From assembly GCF_048159605.1 (NCBI RefSeq), contig NZ_JBLREB010000002.1, forward strand, positions 310,001-374,000: a DNA stretch of 64,000 nucleotides, in the 5' to 3' direction. The position numbers and the translations under genes were made by a program. The DNA comes from Ectobacillus polymachus. Its GTDB lineage: Bacteria; Bacillota; Bacilli; Bacillales; Bacillaceae_G. Under the pieces are notes generated by a model. The model saw nothing but the letters and a program-made list of their open reading frames with translations. It was not told the origin of the DNA and searched no databases. Below are positions 8,010 through 16,475 of this stretch, one piece after another (position 1 is the first letter of the stretch; each line of letters starts with the position of its first letter).

Positions 8010-10277
8010 TTAATTAATTTTATAATCAGTTTGTATTCGAGCTTCAAAGAAAAGATTTGCACCAGACTTACTTACATCTTTAGCTTGGACAATAATTGAA
8101 TAGTTACCAGGTGTAGTAGGAGTCCAAGTGACTTTGTTGTTCGCGCTGTACTCTTGCAGTGTAGAAAGGGTACCCTTGCTATCACGTACGAAGATGCGGT
8201 ACTCTGGGCTACTACTTCCGTCAGATGAAGCAGTAAATGTGATAGGCGTTCCGCTAGCTTGCGGAGAAGCTTGATCGGTACTTACATTGACATGTTGTAC
8301 CTTTCCGCCTTGTACTTGGTAATTCATTTCTGATCGAGCTTCAAAGAAAAGATTTGCACCTGATTTACTTATATCTTTAGCTTGGACAATAATCGAATAG
8401 TTACCAGGCGTGGTAGGAGTCCAAGTGACCTTGTTGTTAGCACTGTACTCTTGCAAAGTAGAAAGCTGCCCTTTACTATCACGTACGAAGAAGCGGTACT
8501 CTGGGCTACTACTTCCGTCAGATGAAGCAGTAAATGTGATAGGTGTTCCGCTAGCTTGCGGAGAGGCTTGATCGGTGCTTAGATTGACATGTTGTACCTT
8601 TCCACCTTGTACTTGGTAATTCATTTCTGATCGAGCTTCAAAGAAAAGATTTGCACCTGATTTGCTTTTATCCTTAGCTTGGACAATAATCGAATAGTTA
8701 TCAGGCGTGGTAGGAGTCCAGGTAACCTTGTCGTTAGCACTGTACTCTTGCAAAGTAGAAAGCTGCCCTTTACTATCACGTACGAAGAAGCGGTACTCTG
8801 GGCTACTACTTCCGTCAGATGAAGCAGTAAATGTGATAGGCGTTCCGCTAGCTTGCGGAGAAGCTTGATCGGTGCTTAGATTTACATGTTGTACCTCTCC
8901 ACCCTGAACTTGGTAATTCATTTCTGATCGAGCTTCAAAGAAAAGATTTGCACCTGATTTGCTTTTATCCTTAGCTTGGACAATAATCGAATAGTTATCA
9001 GGCGTGGTAGGAGTCCAGGTAACCTTGTTGTTAGCACTGTACTCTTGCAAAGTAGAAAGCTGCCCTTTACTATCACGTACGAAAAAACGATACTCTGGTT
9101 CTGAAATTCCTTGTGATGTGGCAGTAATTTGTATGGGACTTCCAACTACTTGTGGGCCTACTTTATCGAACGTCATAGTGGTTTTTGTTACTTTCTCTGA
9201 TACTGTAAATTCGCCAGAGGGGTAATAAAATTTAGAATTACCAGCCATATCCTCTAATAAGACAGCAGAAAAAGAATATTTTCCATTGGTCATAGTAGCA
9301 GGAATGGTATACGTTCCTTCATATTTCCCTGTCAAAGGATTGTAGTGAAAATAAACATTAAAAGTAATATTTGATACATCACTTTTTAAAATTGCTGCCA
9401 AGTAGTTTGTATTTACTCCGGACTCAGAGTCAGAGGCCTCCATCTCAATATGTAGGGTATCCCCAGGATGTACCTCACTTTCTAGTATAGAGATACTCTT
9501 TAAAGAAGGTGGGGTTATATCTGAATTCCCAGCACTTACTGTAAATTCGCCAGAAGGGTAATAAAATTTAGAATTGCCAGCCATATCCTCTAATAAGACA
9601 GCAGAAAAAGAATATTTTCCATTAGCCATAGTAGCAGGAATGGTATACGTTCCTTCATATTTCCCTGTCAAAGGATTGTAGTGAAAATAAACATTAAAAG
9701 TAATATTTGATACATCACTTTTTAAAATTGCTGCCAAGTAGTTTGTATTTACTCCAGACTCAGAATCAGAGGCCTCCATCTCAATATGTAGAGTATCCCC
9801 AGGATGTACCTCACTTTCTAGTATAGAGATACTCTTTAAAGTAGGTGGAGTTATATCTGAATTCCCACCACTTACTGTAAATTCACCAGAAGGGTAATAA
9901 AATTTAGAATTGCCAGCCATATCCTCTAATAAGACAGCAGAAAAAGAATATTTTCCATTAGCCATAGTAGCAGGAATGGTATACGTTCCTTCATATTTCC
10001 CTGTCAAAGGATTGTAGTGAAAATAAACATTAAAAGTAATATCTGATACATCACTTTTTAAAATTGCTGCCAAGTAGTTTGTATTTACTCCAGACTCAGA
10101 ATCAGAGGCCTCCATCTCAATATGTAGAGTATCCCCAGGATGTACCTCACTTTCTAGTATAGAGATACTCTTTAAAGTAGGTGGAGTAATATCATTATTA
10201 GATGCAGAAACATTAGAATTAAAAGTGATACTTATGAGTACTAAAACGAATAAAATATTTAATGCTCTTTTGAACAT
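8010..10277 (-). CDS. Secreted repeat protein with three Ig-like and four triple-tyrosine-type repeats
   Basis: 755 aa. A signal peptide is evident (MFKRALNILFVLVLISITF, ending near VSAS). Then come three almost identical 112-residue repeats, each starting ITPP(T/S)LKSISILESEVHPG and ending in a DMAGNSKFYY segment like that of bacterial Ig-like domains. Four 99-residue repeats follow, with EYRFFVRDSKG, VTWTPTTP and YSIIVQAKD, which resemble the Y_Y_Y (triple tyrosine) domain. At DNA level the periods are exactly 336 and 297 bp. No LPXTG motif, S-layer domain or wall-binding repeat is seen, so the protein is probably released or loosely attached. A strong ribosome binding site (AGGGGGG) lies 8 bp upstream. 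Function unknown; an extracellular adhesion or matrix role is a guess. Confidence 0.8.
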   Translation of the reverse strand: MFKRALNILFVLVLISITFNSNVSASNNDITPPTLKSISILESEVHPGDTLHIEMEASDSESGVNTNYLAAILKSDVSDITFNVYFHYNPLTGKYEGTYTIPATMANGKYSFSAVLLEDMAGNSKFYYPSGEFTVSGGNSDITPPTLKSISILESEVHPGDTLHIEMEASDSESGVNTNYLAAILKSDVSNITFNVYFHYNPLTGKYEGTYTIPATMANGKYSFSAVLLEDMAGNSKFYYPSGEFTVSAGNSDITPPSLKSISILESEVHPGDTLHIEMEASDSESGVNTNYLAAILKSDVSNITFNVYFHYNPLTGKYEGTYTIPATMTNGKYSFSAVLLEDMAGNSKFYYPSGEFTVSEKVTKTTMTFDKVGPQVVGSPIQITATSQGISEPEYRFFVRDSKGQLSTLQEYSANNKVTWTPTTPDNYSIIVQAKDKSKSGANLFFEARSEMNYQVQGGEVQHVNLSTDQASPQASGTPITFTASSDGSSSPEYRFFVRDSKGQLSTLQEYSANDKVTWTPTTPDNYSIIVQAKDKSKSGANLFFEARSEMNYQVQGGKVQHVNLSTDQASPQASGTPITFTASSDGSSSPEYRFFVRDSKGQLSTLQEYSANNKVTWTPTTPGNYSIIVQAKDISKSGANLFFEARSEMNYQVQGGKVQHVNVSTDQASPQASGTPITFTASSDGSSSPEYRIFVRDSKGTLSTLQEYSANNKVTWTPTTPGNYSIIVQAKDVSKSGANLFFEARIQTDYKIN
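8041..9225 (-). repeat. Four tandem 297-bp coding repeats (99 aa)
   Basis: The marker TGATCGAGCT recurs at 8331, 8628 and 8925, giving an exact 297-bp period; the terminal copy near 8037 is diverged. The two central copies are almost identical at DNA level, including silent positions, which points to recent duplication or gene conversion. The first copy in protein order (near 9100) is the most divergent. Confidence 0.85.
9186..10194 (-). repeat. Three tandem 336-bp coding repeats (112 aa)
   Basis: The marker CCAGCCATATCCTCTAATAA recurs at 9241, 9577 and 9913, exactly 336 bp apart. The copies differ at only a few scattered positions by eye. Such homogeneity makes the array prone to copy-number change between strains and to assembly errors. 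Confidence 0.88.
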
Positions 10278-10813
10278 TTGATAATTCCCCCCTCTAATAT
10301 ATTAGTTATGTAGTTTACTAGTTCGTATCTTTACATTATTTAACTATAACAATAAAAGGAGATATAGGGAAGATATAGGGAGAATTTTATTTCGATTTAA
10401 AGATAATGAAAAACTTCACATAGATATATAGTGAAATAAACATTATATAATATAGTGGGTTGCTAAAATGTCTAAAAAATTAATGATAATTTAGTGTCGC
10501 CAGTAAATAATGATTAGGAAAAATAGTAGTGCAACTGCTAAGATAATGCAAAAAGAATTAGGAGATATGAGGATTTTTAAACTTGATGCGTCATCTTTGA
10601 AACTATTACTTCCACTTCATATATTGTAAAAATTCCTTAAATAGTCTTAAGTAAGAAATTTGTAAAATAATATATTAATTTTGTAAAATATATACCCTGC
10701 TATGTTTCTTGTATAATTAATTATCTGATTTGTCAATTGCTTTCTCTCTCAATCCATCATACAATAAATACCATCATGTATATAAATAAGGAAAAGATAG
10801 AAAGGTTGTCACT
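10278..10813. other. Intergenic region between divergent repeat-protein and LCP genes
   Basis: About 535 bp without a supported gene. It must hold promoters for both flanking, divergently transcribed genes, but no single promoter stands out by eye. Frames in 10500-10620 are short and interrupted. Confidence 0.4.
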
Positions 10814-11728
10814 ATGAAGAAGAAAATTATCTTATGGATCGTCGGAATTTTAGGTGTTGCTATCATTGGCGTAGGAGCATATGCGTATAATATTTACACA
10901 AATGTACATAAAACGCTACAATCTATGAATCAGCCTTTAGATCGAAGTAAGTCTGATAAGCGTGATGCAGCGGTAAATCCAGGGGATAAGAAGCCTATCT
11001 CTATTTTAATAGCAGGATATGACCAACGTCCAGGAGATTCAGGGCGTTCCGATTCTCTTATGTTAATGACATTGAATCCGAGTACACAGTCTATGAAACT
11101 ACTTAGCATTCCTCGTGATACATACACAGAGATTGTTGGCAAGGGAACGATGGACAAGATTAACCATGCGTTTGCCTTTGGCGGTATGAATATGAGTGTA
11201 AATACAGTTGAGAATTTCCTTAATATTCCAGTCGATTATTATATTGCTGTAAATATGGAAGGATTTCAGGCATTAGTTGATGCTGTTGGCGGCGTTGATT
11301 TGGTAAATAATCAGGACTTTACACAAGATGGGATGCATTTTGCGAAGGGAACCATTCATCTAGATGGGGAGCAGGCGCTTGCGTATACACGTATGCGACA
11401 TGAAGATCCGAACGGTGATTTCGGACGACAAATGCGACAGCAAACTGTGCTAGAAGCCATTATCAAGAAAGGTGCGAATGTGTCTTCTCTTTCTAACTAT
11501 GGTTCCATTCTAAGTGCCATTCAGAAGAATGTAAAAACGAATTTAACTCAAGATGATATGGTTAAGATTCAACAAAATTATAAAGATTGCAGTAATAATA
11601 AAGAACAATTGCAAATCAACGGCGAGGGAAAAATGATGAACGGCATTTGGTACTATGTCGTATCAGATCAAACGCGTAATGATTTATCGAAGAAGCTTCG
11701 CGAGCATTTAGCTTTGCCGGTACAATAA
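10814..11728 (+). CDS. LytR-CpsA-Psr (LCP) family polysaccharide-peptidoglycan ligase
   Basis: 304 aa. One N-terminal membrane anchor (residues 5-25), then an extracytoplasmic LCP domain with ISILIAGYDQRPGDSGRSDSL, LLSIPRDTYTEI, a KINHAFAFGG segment and the Arg-rich ALAYTRMRHEDPNGDFGRQ. The conserved Asp and Arg residues that bind polyprenyl pyrophosphate are present. LCP enzymes move teichoic acid or capsule from the lipid carrier to peptidoglycan on the outer face of the membrane. The location next to the polysaccharide cluster and galE fits that role. AAAGGTTG precedes the ATG. A strong terminator follows the stop. Confidence 0.92.
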   Translation: MKKKIILWIVGILGVAIIGVGAYAYNIYTNVHKTLQSMNQPLDRSKSDKRDAAVNPGDKKPISILIAGYDQRPGDSGRSDSLMLMTLNPSTQSMKLLSIPRDTYTEIVGKGTMDKINHAFAFGGMNMSVNTVENFLNIPVDYYIAVNMEGFQALVDAVGGVDLVNNQDFTQDGMHFAKGTIHLDGEQALAYTRMRHEDPNGDFGRQMRQQTVLEAIIKKGANVSSLSNYGSILSAIQKNVKTNLTQDDMVKIQQNYKDCSNNKEQLQINGEGKMMNGIWYYVVSDQTRNDLSKKLREHLALPVQ

Positions 11729-11730
11729 GC

Positions 11731-11760
11731 AAAAGGCAGACGATTAGGTCTGCCTTTTGT
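11731..11760 (+). terminator. Intrinsic terminator of the LCP gene
   Basis: Perfect stem AAAAGGCAGAC / GTCTGCCTTTT with a 6-base loop directly after the stop codon. Confidence 0.9.
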
Positions 11761-11878
11761 ATTACAAAATTTCAGTTGAGAATCGGTAGTAGGTAATGTA
11801 TGGTGAGGATAGTATTGCTAGGACTTTATGCTAAATTTGATAAGAGCTGAACTTTGAAGTTAGAAAGGAGATTATCCT

Positions 11879-12865
11879 ATGATTCTAGTCGTTGGCGGTG
11901 CCGGATATATCGGCAGTCATACCGTAAAAGAATTAGTAGACCAGGGCCATGAAGTTGTTGTACTTGACAATCTATCTACTGGTCATAAAGAAAGTGTAGA
12001 TAGAAGAGTTATTTTCGAACAAGGAGATTTAAGCAATCAAGTGGATTTAGACCGTGTGTTTACTAAGTATTCGATTGATGCAGTTATGCACTTTGCGGCG
12101 TTTAGTCTTGTCGGAGAGTCTGTGAAGAGCCCTTTAAAGTATTATAAAAACAATGTAGCGGCTACGCTACTACTACTTGAGATGATGATGAAGTATAAGG
12201 TTATGAACTTTATCTTCTCCTCTACAGCAGCTACATATGGCATTCCTGATACCGATTTAATTGTTGAGGAAACAAAGACGAATCCGATTAATCCATATGG
12301 ACGTTCGAAGCTGATGATCGAACAAATGGTGAAGGATTTCCATGATGCGTATGGCTTGCATTATGTTATTCTTCGTTACTTTAATGCAGCGGGTGCACAT
12401 GTGTCCGGAGAGATTGGCGAGGACCACAATCCGGAAACGCATTTAATTCCGCTTGTGCTGCAGCATTTGCTTGGAAAGCGGGAGTCTATTTCGATTTTCG
12501 GAACGGATTATCCAACGCCGGATGGAACTTGTATTCGTGATTATATTCATATCACGGATCTTGCAGAGGCACATATTCTTGCAGTTAAGAGCTTGTTAGA
12601 TGGTTCGAAAGACGGTGAAACGTATAATCTTGGAAACGGAACAGGCTTTTCTGTGAAGGAGATTATTGAAACGTGTGAGCGTGTGACGGAGCGGAAGGCA
12701 AATGTTGTACTTGCTGATCGCCGTGCCGGAGATCCTGCACAGCTCATAGCGTCTTCAGGGAAAATTCATGAAGAGCTTGGCTGGGAAGCAAAGTTTTCAC
12801 TAGAAGCCATCATTAAGACGGCTTGGAACTGGCACAGCGGGCATCCGGATGGATATCACGAATAA
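11879..12865 (+). CDS. galE: UDP-glucose 4-epimerase
   Basis: 328 aa, the usual length for GalE. The NAD-binding GGAGYIGSH is at residues 6-14, the catalytic pair is Tyr140 and Lys144 in PYGRSK, and the substrate-side LRYFNAAGA and CIRDYIHITDLA motifs are intact. It interconverts UDP-glucose and UDP-galactose (often also the N-acetyl forms) in the cytoplasm and can supply precursors to the polysaccharide cluster. Start: AGAAAGGAG lies 8-9 bp before the ATG. A diverged paralogue that lacks both catalytic residues lies at 18355. Confidence 0.95.
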   Translation: MILVVGGAGYIGSHTVKELVDQGHEVVVLDNLSTGHKESVDRRVIFEQGDLSNQVDLDRVFTKYSIDAVMHFAAFSLVGESVKSPLKYYKNNVAATLLLLEMMMKYKVMNFIFSSTAATYGIPDTDLIVEETKTNPINPYGRSKLMIEQMVKDFHDAYGLHYVILRYFNAAGAHVSGEIGEDHNPETHLIPLVLQHLLGKRESISIFGTDYPTPDGTCIRDYIHITDLAEAHILAVKSLLDGSKDGETYNLGNGTGFSVKEIIETCERVTERKANVVLADRRAGDPAQLIASSGKIHEELGWEAKFSLEAIIKTAWNWHSGHPDGYHE

Positions 12866-12876
12866 ACGTATTAGAA

Positions 12877-12914
12877 TATGCAGGCATCCTTTGACTGGGT
12901 GCCTGCATATTTTG
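12877..12914 (+). terminator. Intrinsic terminator after galE
   Basis: Stem TATGCAGGCA / TGCCTGCATA with a T-rich tail; it also lies just past the end of the convergent gene at 12924 and may serve both. Confidence 0.85.
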
Positions 12915-12923
12915 TAGAAAATG

Positions 12924-13247
12924 TTACTTCAACATATGCTTGTCTCCTAAATCCCATTCTAAATAATAATCCACTGCACTTAAATCCCCGAATGTGTCAA
13001 TGAAATGCCGCCGCTGCGTTTCGTTAGGAAAAATAAGAGCTTCAATATTATCTCGTATCTGGTACATGTTCTCTTCTTCTCCTCGTTCAATCAGATGTAG
13101 CGAGGCAATGAGCTGACCCTTCTGCTCATACGAGCGAATAAAAATCCCAAGGTCCTCATTAAATTTTGAGAAATAGATTGCCCCTTGTTCATGCACCAAA
13201 TCATCCCAATTCTTCGGTTTTTTAAATGGAATTACCTTTTGATTCAT
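12924..13247 (-). CDS. Hypothetical protein, 107 aa
   Basis: A soluble, acidic small protein without a signal peptide or membrane segment, and not a family I can name. It has a good ribosome binding site (AAGGAG 8-9 bp before the ATG), normal Bacillus-like codon use, and its own position between galE (convergent) and a low-complexity A-rich intergenic stretch (13313-13330). No function is proposed. Confidence 0.7.
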   Translation of the reverse strand: MNQKVIPFKKPKNWDDLVHEQGAIYFSKFNEDLGIFIRSYEQKGQLIASLHLIERGEEENMYQIRDNIEALIFPNETQRRHFIDTFGDLSAVDYYLEWDLGDKHMLK

Positions 13248-13417
13248 TCGTATCCGTCTCCTTTTATTTGAGATTTCGACATGATTGTAACGCGAATGAC
13301 AAAAATGGTAAAAAATAAAAAAAAAAAAATAGCGGGTGTATTTTTGAGGTTTTCTTTAGGTGACTTTGCTATTTTGCAGAGGGTCTTTATTTGTTTTACT
13401 AGTTTGAGTAGCGGAGT

Positions 13418-14188
13418 CTAAGACCTTTTAATTGTACTACTCTTTCTTTTTCTAATAAAAATGACAATCACGAAGGCAGTTATGATCAATAAAAACAAAG
13501 TAGTATAAAAAACATATGTTGGATTTCTATTTATTTCTTCTGGAATAAATCGAGTAGCGAGAGGTCCAAGCGAATTAAATAATGGTATAAGGATCAAAAA
13601 CCACGATTTTGTGTAAATGGCTGAACCAATAAATATGACAATACAAAGCAAGACAATCAAATTATTTTGAAAAGGCGTTGCATTAAAAGTAGCTTCAGCA
13701 CCTTGTTTATGAAACCAAAGTGTAATGACAACATCTAATCCAGTCACTAATACAAAAGCCCCAAAGGCAAGGATGTAACCCCATTTTGATTGAAAAAATT
13801 TAGGTAATACTTTAAATAAGAGCAAGCCATAAATAAGGAAACTTACACATATTGTTAGAAGCATCGTCCAAATTATACTATTGGATAATGAGAATTTACC
13901 TTCAATTGCTGGTCCAAAACAAAGAAATGCAACGAAGAGAAGTAACATCATCGGTATTAAGACTACAAGCTGACGAAAATCAGTGTTCATTGATTTTCCA
14001 ATACTTTTCATATACTGCTTTGGGCTATTTCCAATAATATGGGATACATCTTTTCCTTGTGCCTCTGCTTCTAGTAGATGAACCTCAAGCTCCTCGGTAA
14101 TCTCGTTAATTTCATTGTCATTTTTTCCTTTAGAAATTAAATACATGCGAAGTTCTACTAAGAATTGTTCTGATTTTTTTGACAACAT
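13418..14188 (-). CDS. HAAS-domain membrane protein, partner of PadR regulator
   Basis: 256 aa. The first ~70 residues (FLVELRMYLISKGKND, EELEVHLLEAEAQGKD, MKSIG) match the HAAS signalling domain found next to PadR-type regulators in Firmicutes. Six or seven hydrophobic segments follow, ending in a basic tail (IRKRKSSTIKRS). The start codon lies inside the end of the padR gene (31-bp overlap), so the two are translationally coupled. It is probably a membrane protein controlled by, or signalling to, the PadR repressor; the effector is unknown. Confidence 0.8.
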   Translation of the reverse strand: MLSKKSEQFLVELRMYLISKGKNDNEINEITEELEVHLLEAEAQGKDVSHIIGNSPKQYMKSIGKSMNTDFRQLVVLIPMMLLLFVAFLCFGPAIEGKFSLSNSIIWTMLLTICVSFLIYGLLLFKVLPKFFQSKWGYILAFGAFVLVTGLDVVITLWFHKQGAEATFNATPFQNNLIVLLCIVIFIGSAIYTKSWFLILIPLFNSLGPLATRFIPEEINRNPTYVFYTTLFLLIITAFVIVIFIRKRKSSTIKRS

Positions 14189-14523
14189 ACTTTATTATTT
14201 CCCCCTTTGCTTAATACATTGTTTACAGCAAAATTCAAATGTTCCCAACGTTCGATAAATAATTGGAGCTCTTGTTCTCCTTTTTCAGTTAAGGTGTAAT
14301 ATTTTCTTTTCGGTCCTGCTGTGGATTTTCGTAAAGTGGTATTTACTAATTTTTCCTTTTGCATACGTAATAGCAAGGGATAAATGGTACCCTCACTAAA
14401 AGAATGAAATCCATATGATTCCAACTTTGCAGCTAATTCATAGCCATATATTTCTCCTTCTTTAATAATCGCTAATAGGCAGCCATCTAAGATTCCCTTT
14501 AACATTTGCGTAGTATCTGCCAT
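14158..14523 (-). CDS. PadR family transcriptional regulator
   Basis: 121 aa. Residues 5-85 form the winged helix: LKGILDGCLLAIIKEGEIYGYELAAKLESYG, EGTIYPLLLRMQKEKLV and the wing GPKRKYYTLTEKGEQEL, the standard PadR signature. It binds DNA as a dimer and usually represses its own operon. Palindromes at 14540-14632 in front of the gene are good candidate operators. It overlaps and is co-transcribed with the HAAS gene. Confidence 0.92.
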   Translation of the reverse strand: MADTTQMLKGILDGCLLAIIKEGEIYGYELAAKLESYGFHSFSEGTIYPLLLRMQKEKLVNTTLRKSTAGPKRKYYTLTEKGEQELQLFIERWEHLNFAVNNVLSKGGNNKVCCQKNQNNS

Positions 14524-14539
14524 ATTATCTCCTTTCGTT

Positions 14540-14632
14540 ACCTTGTTTTACAAGGTAAATAGGCTAAAAACATATACCTTGTAAAACAAGATATATGTTT
14601 ACTATAGCCAATAACATCTGATCTTGCAAGAT
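14540..14632 (-). promoter_or_regulatory. Three palindromic candidate PadR operators
   Basis: Site 1 is ACCTTGTTTTACAAGGT (14540-14556). Site 2 is a 25-bp near-palindrome at 14572-14596 with core ACCTTGTAAAACAAGA. Site 3 is ATCTTGCAAGAT (14621-14632). All share CTTG-n-CAAG half-sites. Reading towards padR, TTTACA in site 2 and TATTTA next to site 1 are 18 bp apart and could be the -35 and -10 boxes, so repressor binding would block RNA polymerase. Confidence 0.7.
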
Positions 14633-14861
14633 ATTATTGGTTTAATTTTCAAAATCTATAATACCAATAACTGTATAAGATAATAGCTATATTCCCCGCT
14701 AAAAAATCCCATAAACCAACTGTTTCCAACTGCTCATTAATATTTTTTATAGAAATTCATTTAGCAATCTGACGTTCATATTCCATTCATAATTCTTAGG
14801 TAAGATTCTTTGTGTAAGGTAAATGACAACATTAAATGACAACATGGAAGGAGTGATTGAT

Positions 14862-15236
14862 GTGTTAGCATATGCTATTACATTTATTACAGCAGCCCTC
14901 GTTTTTTATACAATTGGAGTATGGAGTGAAAAGATTCAAAAGACATTAAAGGTTTGGCACGTCGTAATTTTCTGGCTTGGTTTAGTATGTGATACACTTG
15001 GAACTAGCTTGATGGAGAGATTGGCTACAAATGGATTCCTCTTTAGTTTTCATGGAATCACCGGATTATTAGCAATTTTACTTATGTTATTCCATGCCGT
15101 ATGGGCAACGGTTGTATTAGTTAAGAACGATGCAAAAATGAAGATCACATTCCACAAACTAAGTGTTACTGTATGGTTCATTTGGTTGATCCCATATATT
15201 TCTGGTCTTATCTTCGGAATGACTCACAGTATGTAA
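14862..15236 (+). CDS. HsmA/TIGR03987-type small membrane protein
   Basis: About 124 aa from the GTG at 14862; an ATG at 14823 would give 137 aa. The GTG is preferred because GGAAGGAG sits 8 bp upstream of it and the mature hydrophobic helix begins there (LAYAITFITAALVFYTIGVW). Four membrane segments, with conserved-looking polar residues HVVIFWLGLVCDTLGT and FHAVWATVVL. It resembles the HsmA/TIGR03987 family, whose biochemical role is not established. A terminator follows, so the gene is monocistronic. Confidence 0.72.
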   Translation: MLAYAITFITAALVFYTIGVWSEKIQKTLKVWHVVIFWLGLVCDTLGTSLMERLATNGFLFSFHGITGLLAILLMLFHAVWATVVLVKNDAKMKITFHKLSVTVWFIWLIPYISGLIFGMTHSM

Positions 15237-15268
15237 TCAAATAAGTATCCGAATGGATGATAGGAGAT

Positions 15269-15300
15269 AGGTATCCTTAATGGGGTGCCTGTCTTTTTTT
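15269..15300 (+). terminator. Terminator after HsmA-like gene
   Basis: Stem AGGTATCC / GGGTGCCT with two G-U pairs, followed by GTC and seven T. Confidence 0.75.
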
Positions 15301-15518
15301 ATCTGTTCATCATCCCCTTGCAAACCCCTTACAAGTATTAATTCATATTTAAAATCATATCCTAAATCAAAAAAAAAACAACTGCAGATGCATAAATAGA
15401 GAAGAACGACCAAAGTGGCAGCTGAAAAAATTTTTTCAACATAAACGAAATTTTTTTCCCGTTTTTTCTCGTTTGTCATTATTTATTATACGAGTAAGAA
15501 AAACGGGAGGGATTACAT

Positions 15519-16475
15519 ATGGCAACGTATCGATTGGTTCAAGTGAGTTTTTGGCAGGATGATTTTGTGTTGGATTTGACGCAAGAGGAGCGGTATTTCT
15601 ATCTGTATTTGCTTACTTGCACAAAGACGACGCAGTGCGGAATTTATCAGCTGCCTAGAAAGGTTTCGGAGTTAGAACTAGGTTTGCCTTACGATATGGT
15701 GGAGAAGCTTCTGCAGCGTTTTATTGACTACGGAAAGGTGATTTATGATGAACAGACGAGAGAAGTGTTGCTCGTAAACTGGGTTCGCTATAATCCGATT
15801 ACGAATACGAATGTAGAGAAGTGCGTCTTGCGAGAGTTAAAGAATGTGAAGAGTAAGCACTTTGTGAACCTGTTTCTAGAGCGATGCCTAGCGGAAGAGC
15901 TTTCGATTCCGCTTCTTCTTAAATACTTTGGCATGCCGGTTAAGGAGAGTCACGATGACCAGGCTGAAATGGGGAAACAGGAGCTAGTGGAGGAAGTGTC
16001 TACGATAGAGGTGGATTTAGAGCCAAAGGAAGAGCCAGTTGTAACGGAAACAGCTGCAAAGCCGAAGGAAGAAATTCCAATCGGAACGAGTGATGTATTT
16101 ACGTTTTATGAAGAGCATTTCTCTTCGCTTTCTTCTTACGTAGTAGAGGAATTAAACGGATGGATTCAAGACTTATCCGAAGAGCTCGTGCTGAAGGCTT
16201 TGCATATTGCCCATGACAAGGATAAACGTACGCTTGCGTATGTGAAGGGGATTTTACGTGATTGGCATCGGAAAGGGCTTCGCTGCCCTGCTGATGTAGA
16301 GGAAGAGAAGAAGGAGTTTGAGAAGAAAGAGAAGATGGAACCAGAGCGGAAGAACCAGCATGATCCGTTTGCGGAGACGAAGAAGATGTTCGAGGAGATG
16401 GAGCAGTGGGAGAAGCAGGCTGCATCGGAAGAAGAGCTGCAGCAGTTCCTTAAGGAGGCTAGCTGGAAGCCATGA
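15519..16475 (+). CDS. DnaD-domain replication initiation protein
   Basis: 318 aa. The N-terminal ~120 residues (MATYRLVQVSFWQDDFVLDLTQEERYFYLYLLT, CGIYQLPRKVSELELGL) form the winged-helix domain seen in phage- and plasmid-type DnaD proteins. After an acidic linker, residues ~190-255 (FYEEHFSSLSSYVVEELNGWI, AYVKGILRDWHRKG) are the C-terminal DnaD/DnaB2 domain with its YVxGILRdW motif. The tail is highly charged. It is coupled by a 4-bp ATGA overlap to a DnaB-type helicase gene, so the pair would load a helicase. The ribosome binding site is ACGGGAGGG. Confidence 0.9.
   Translation: MATYRLVQVSFWQDDFVLDLTQEERYFYLYLLTCTKTTQCGIYQLPRKVSELELGLPYDMVEKLLQRFIDYGKVIYDEQTREVLLVNWVRYNPITNTNVEKCVLRELKNVKSKHFVNLFLERCLAEELSIPLLLKYFGMPVKESHDDQAEMGKQELVEEVSTIEVDLEPKEEPVVTETAAKPKEEIPIGTSDVFTFYEEHFSSLSSYVVEELNGWIQDLSEELVLKALHIAHDKDKRTLAYVKGILRDWHRKGLRCPADVEEEKKEFEKKEKMEPERKNQHDPFAETKKMFEEMEQWEKQAASEEELQQFLKEASWKP

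Noticed and set aside
15237..15479. 80-codon minus-strand frame
   Set aside because: It spans the terminator of the HsmA-like gene, has no ribosome binding site and unusual composition.
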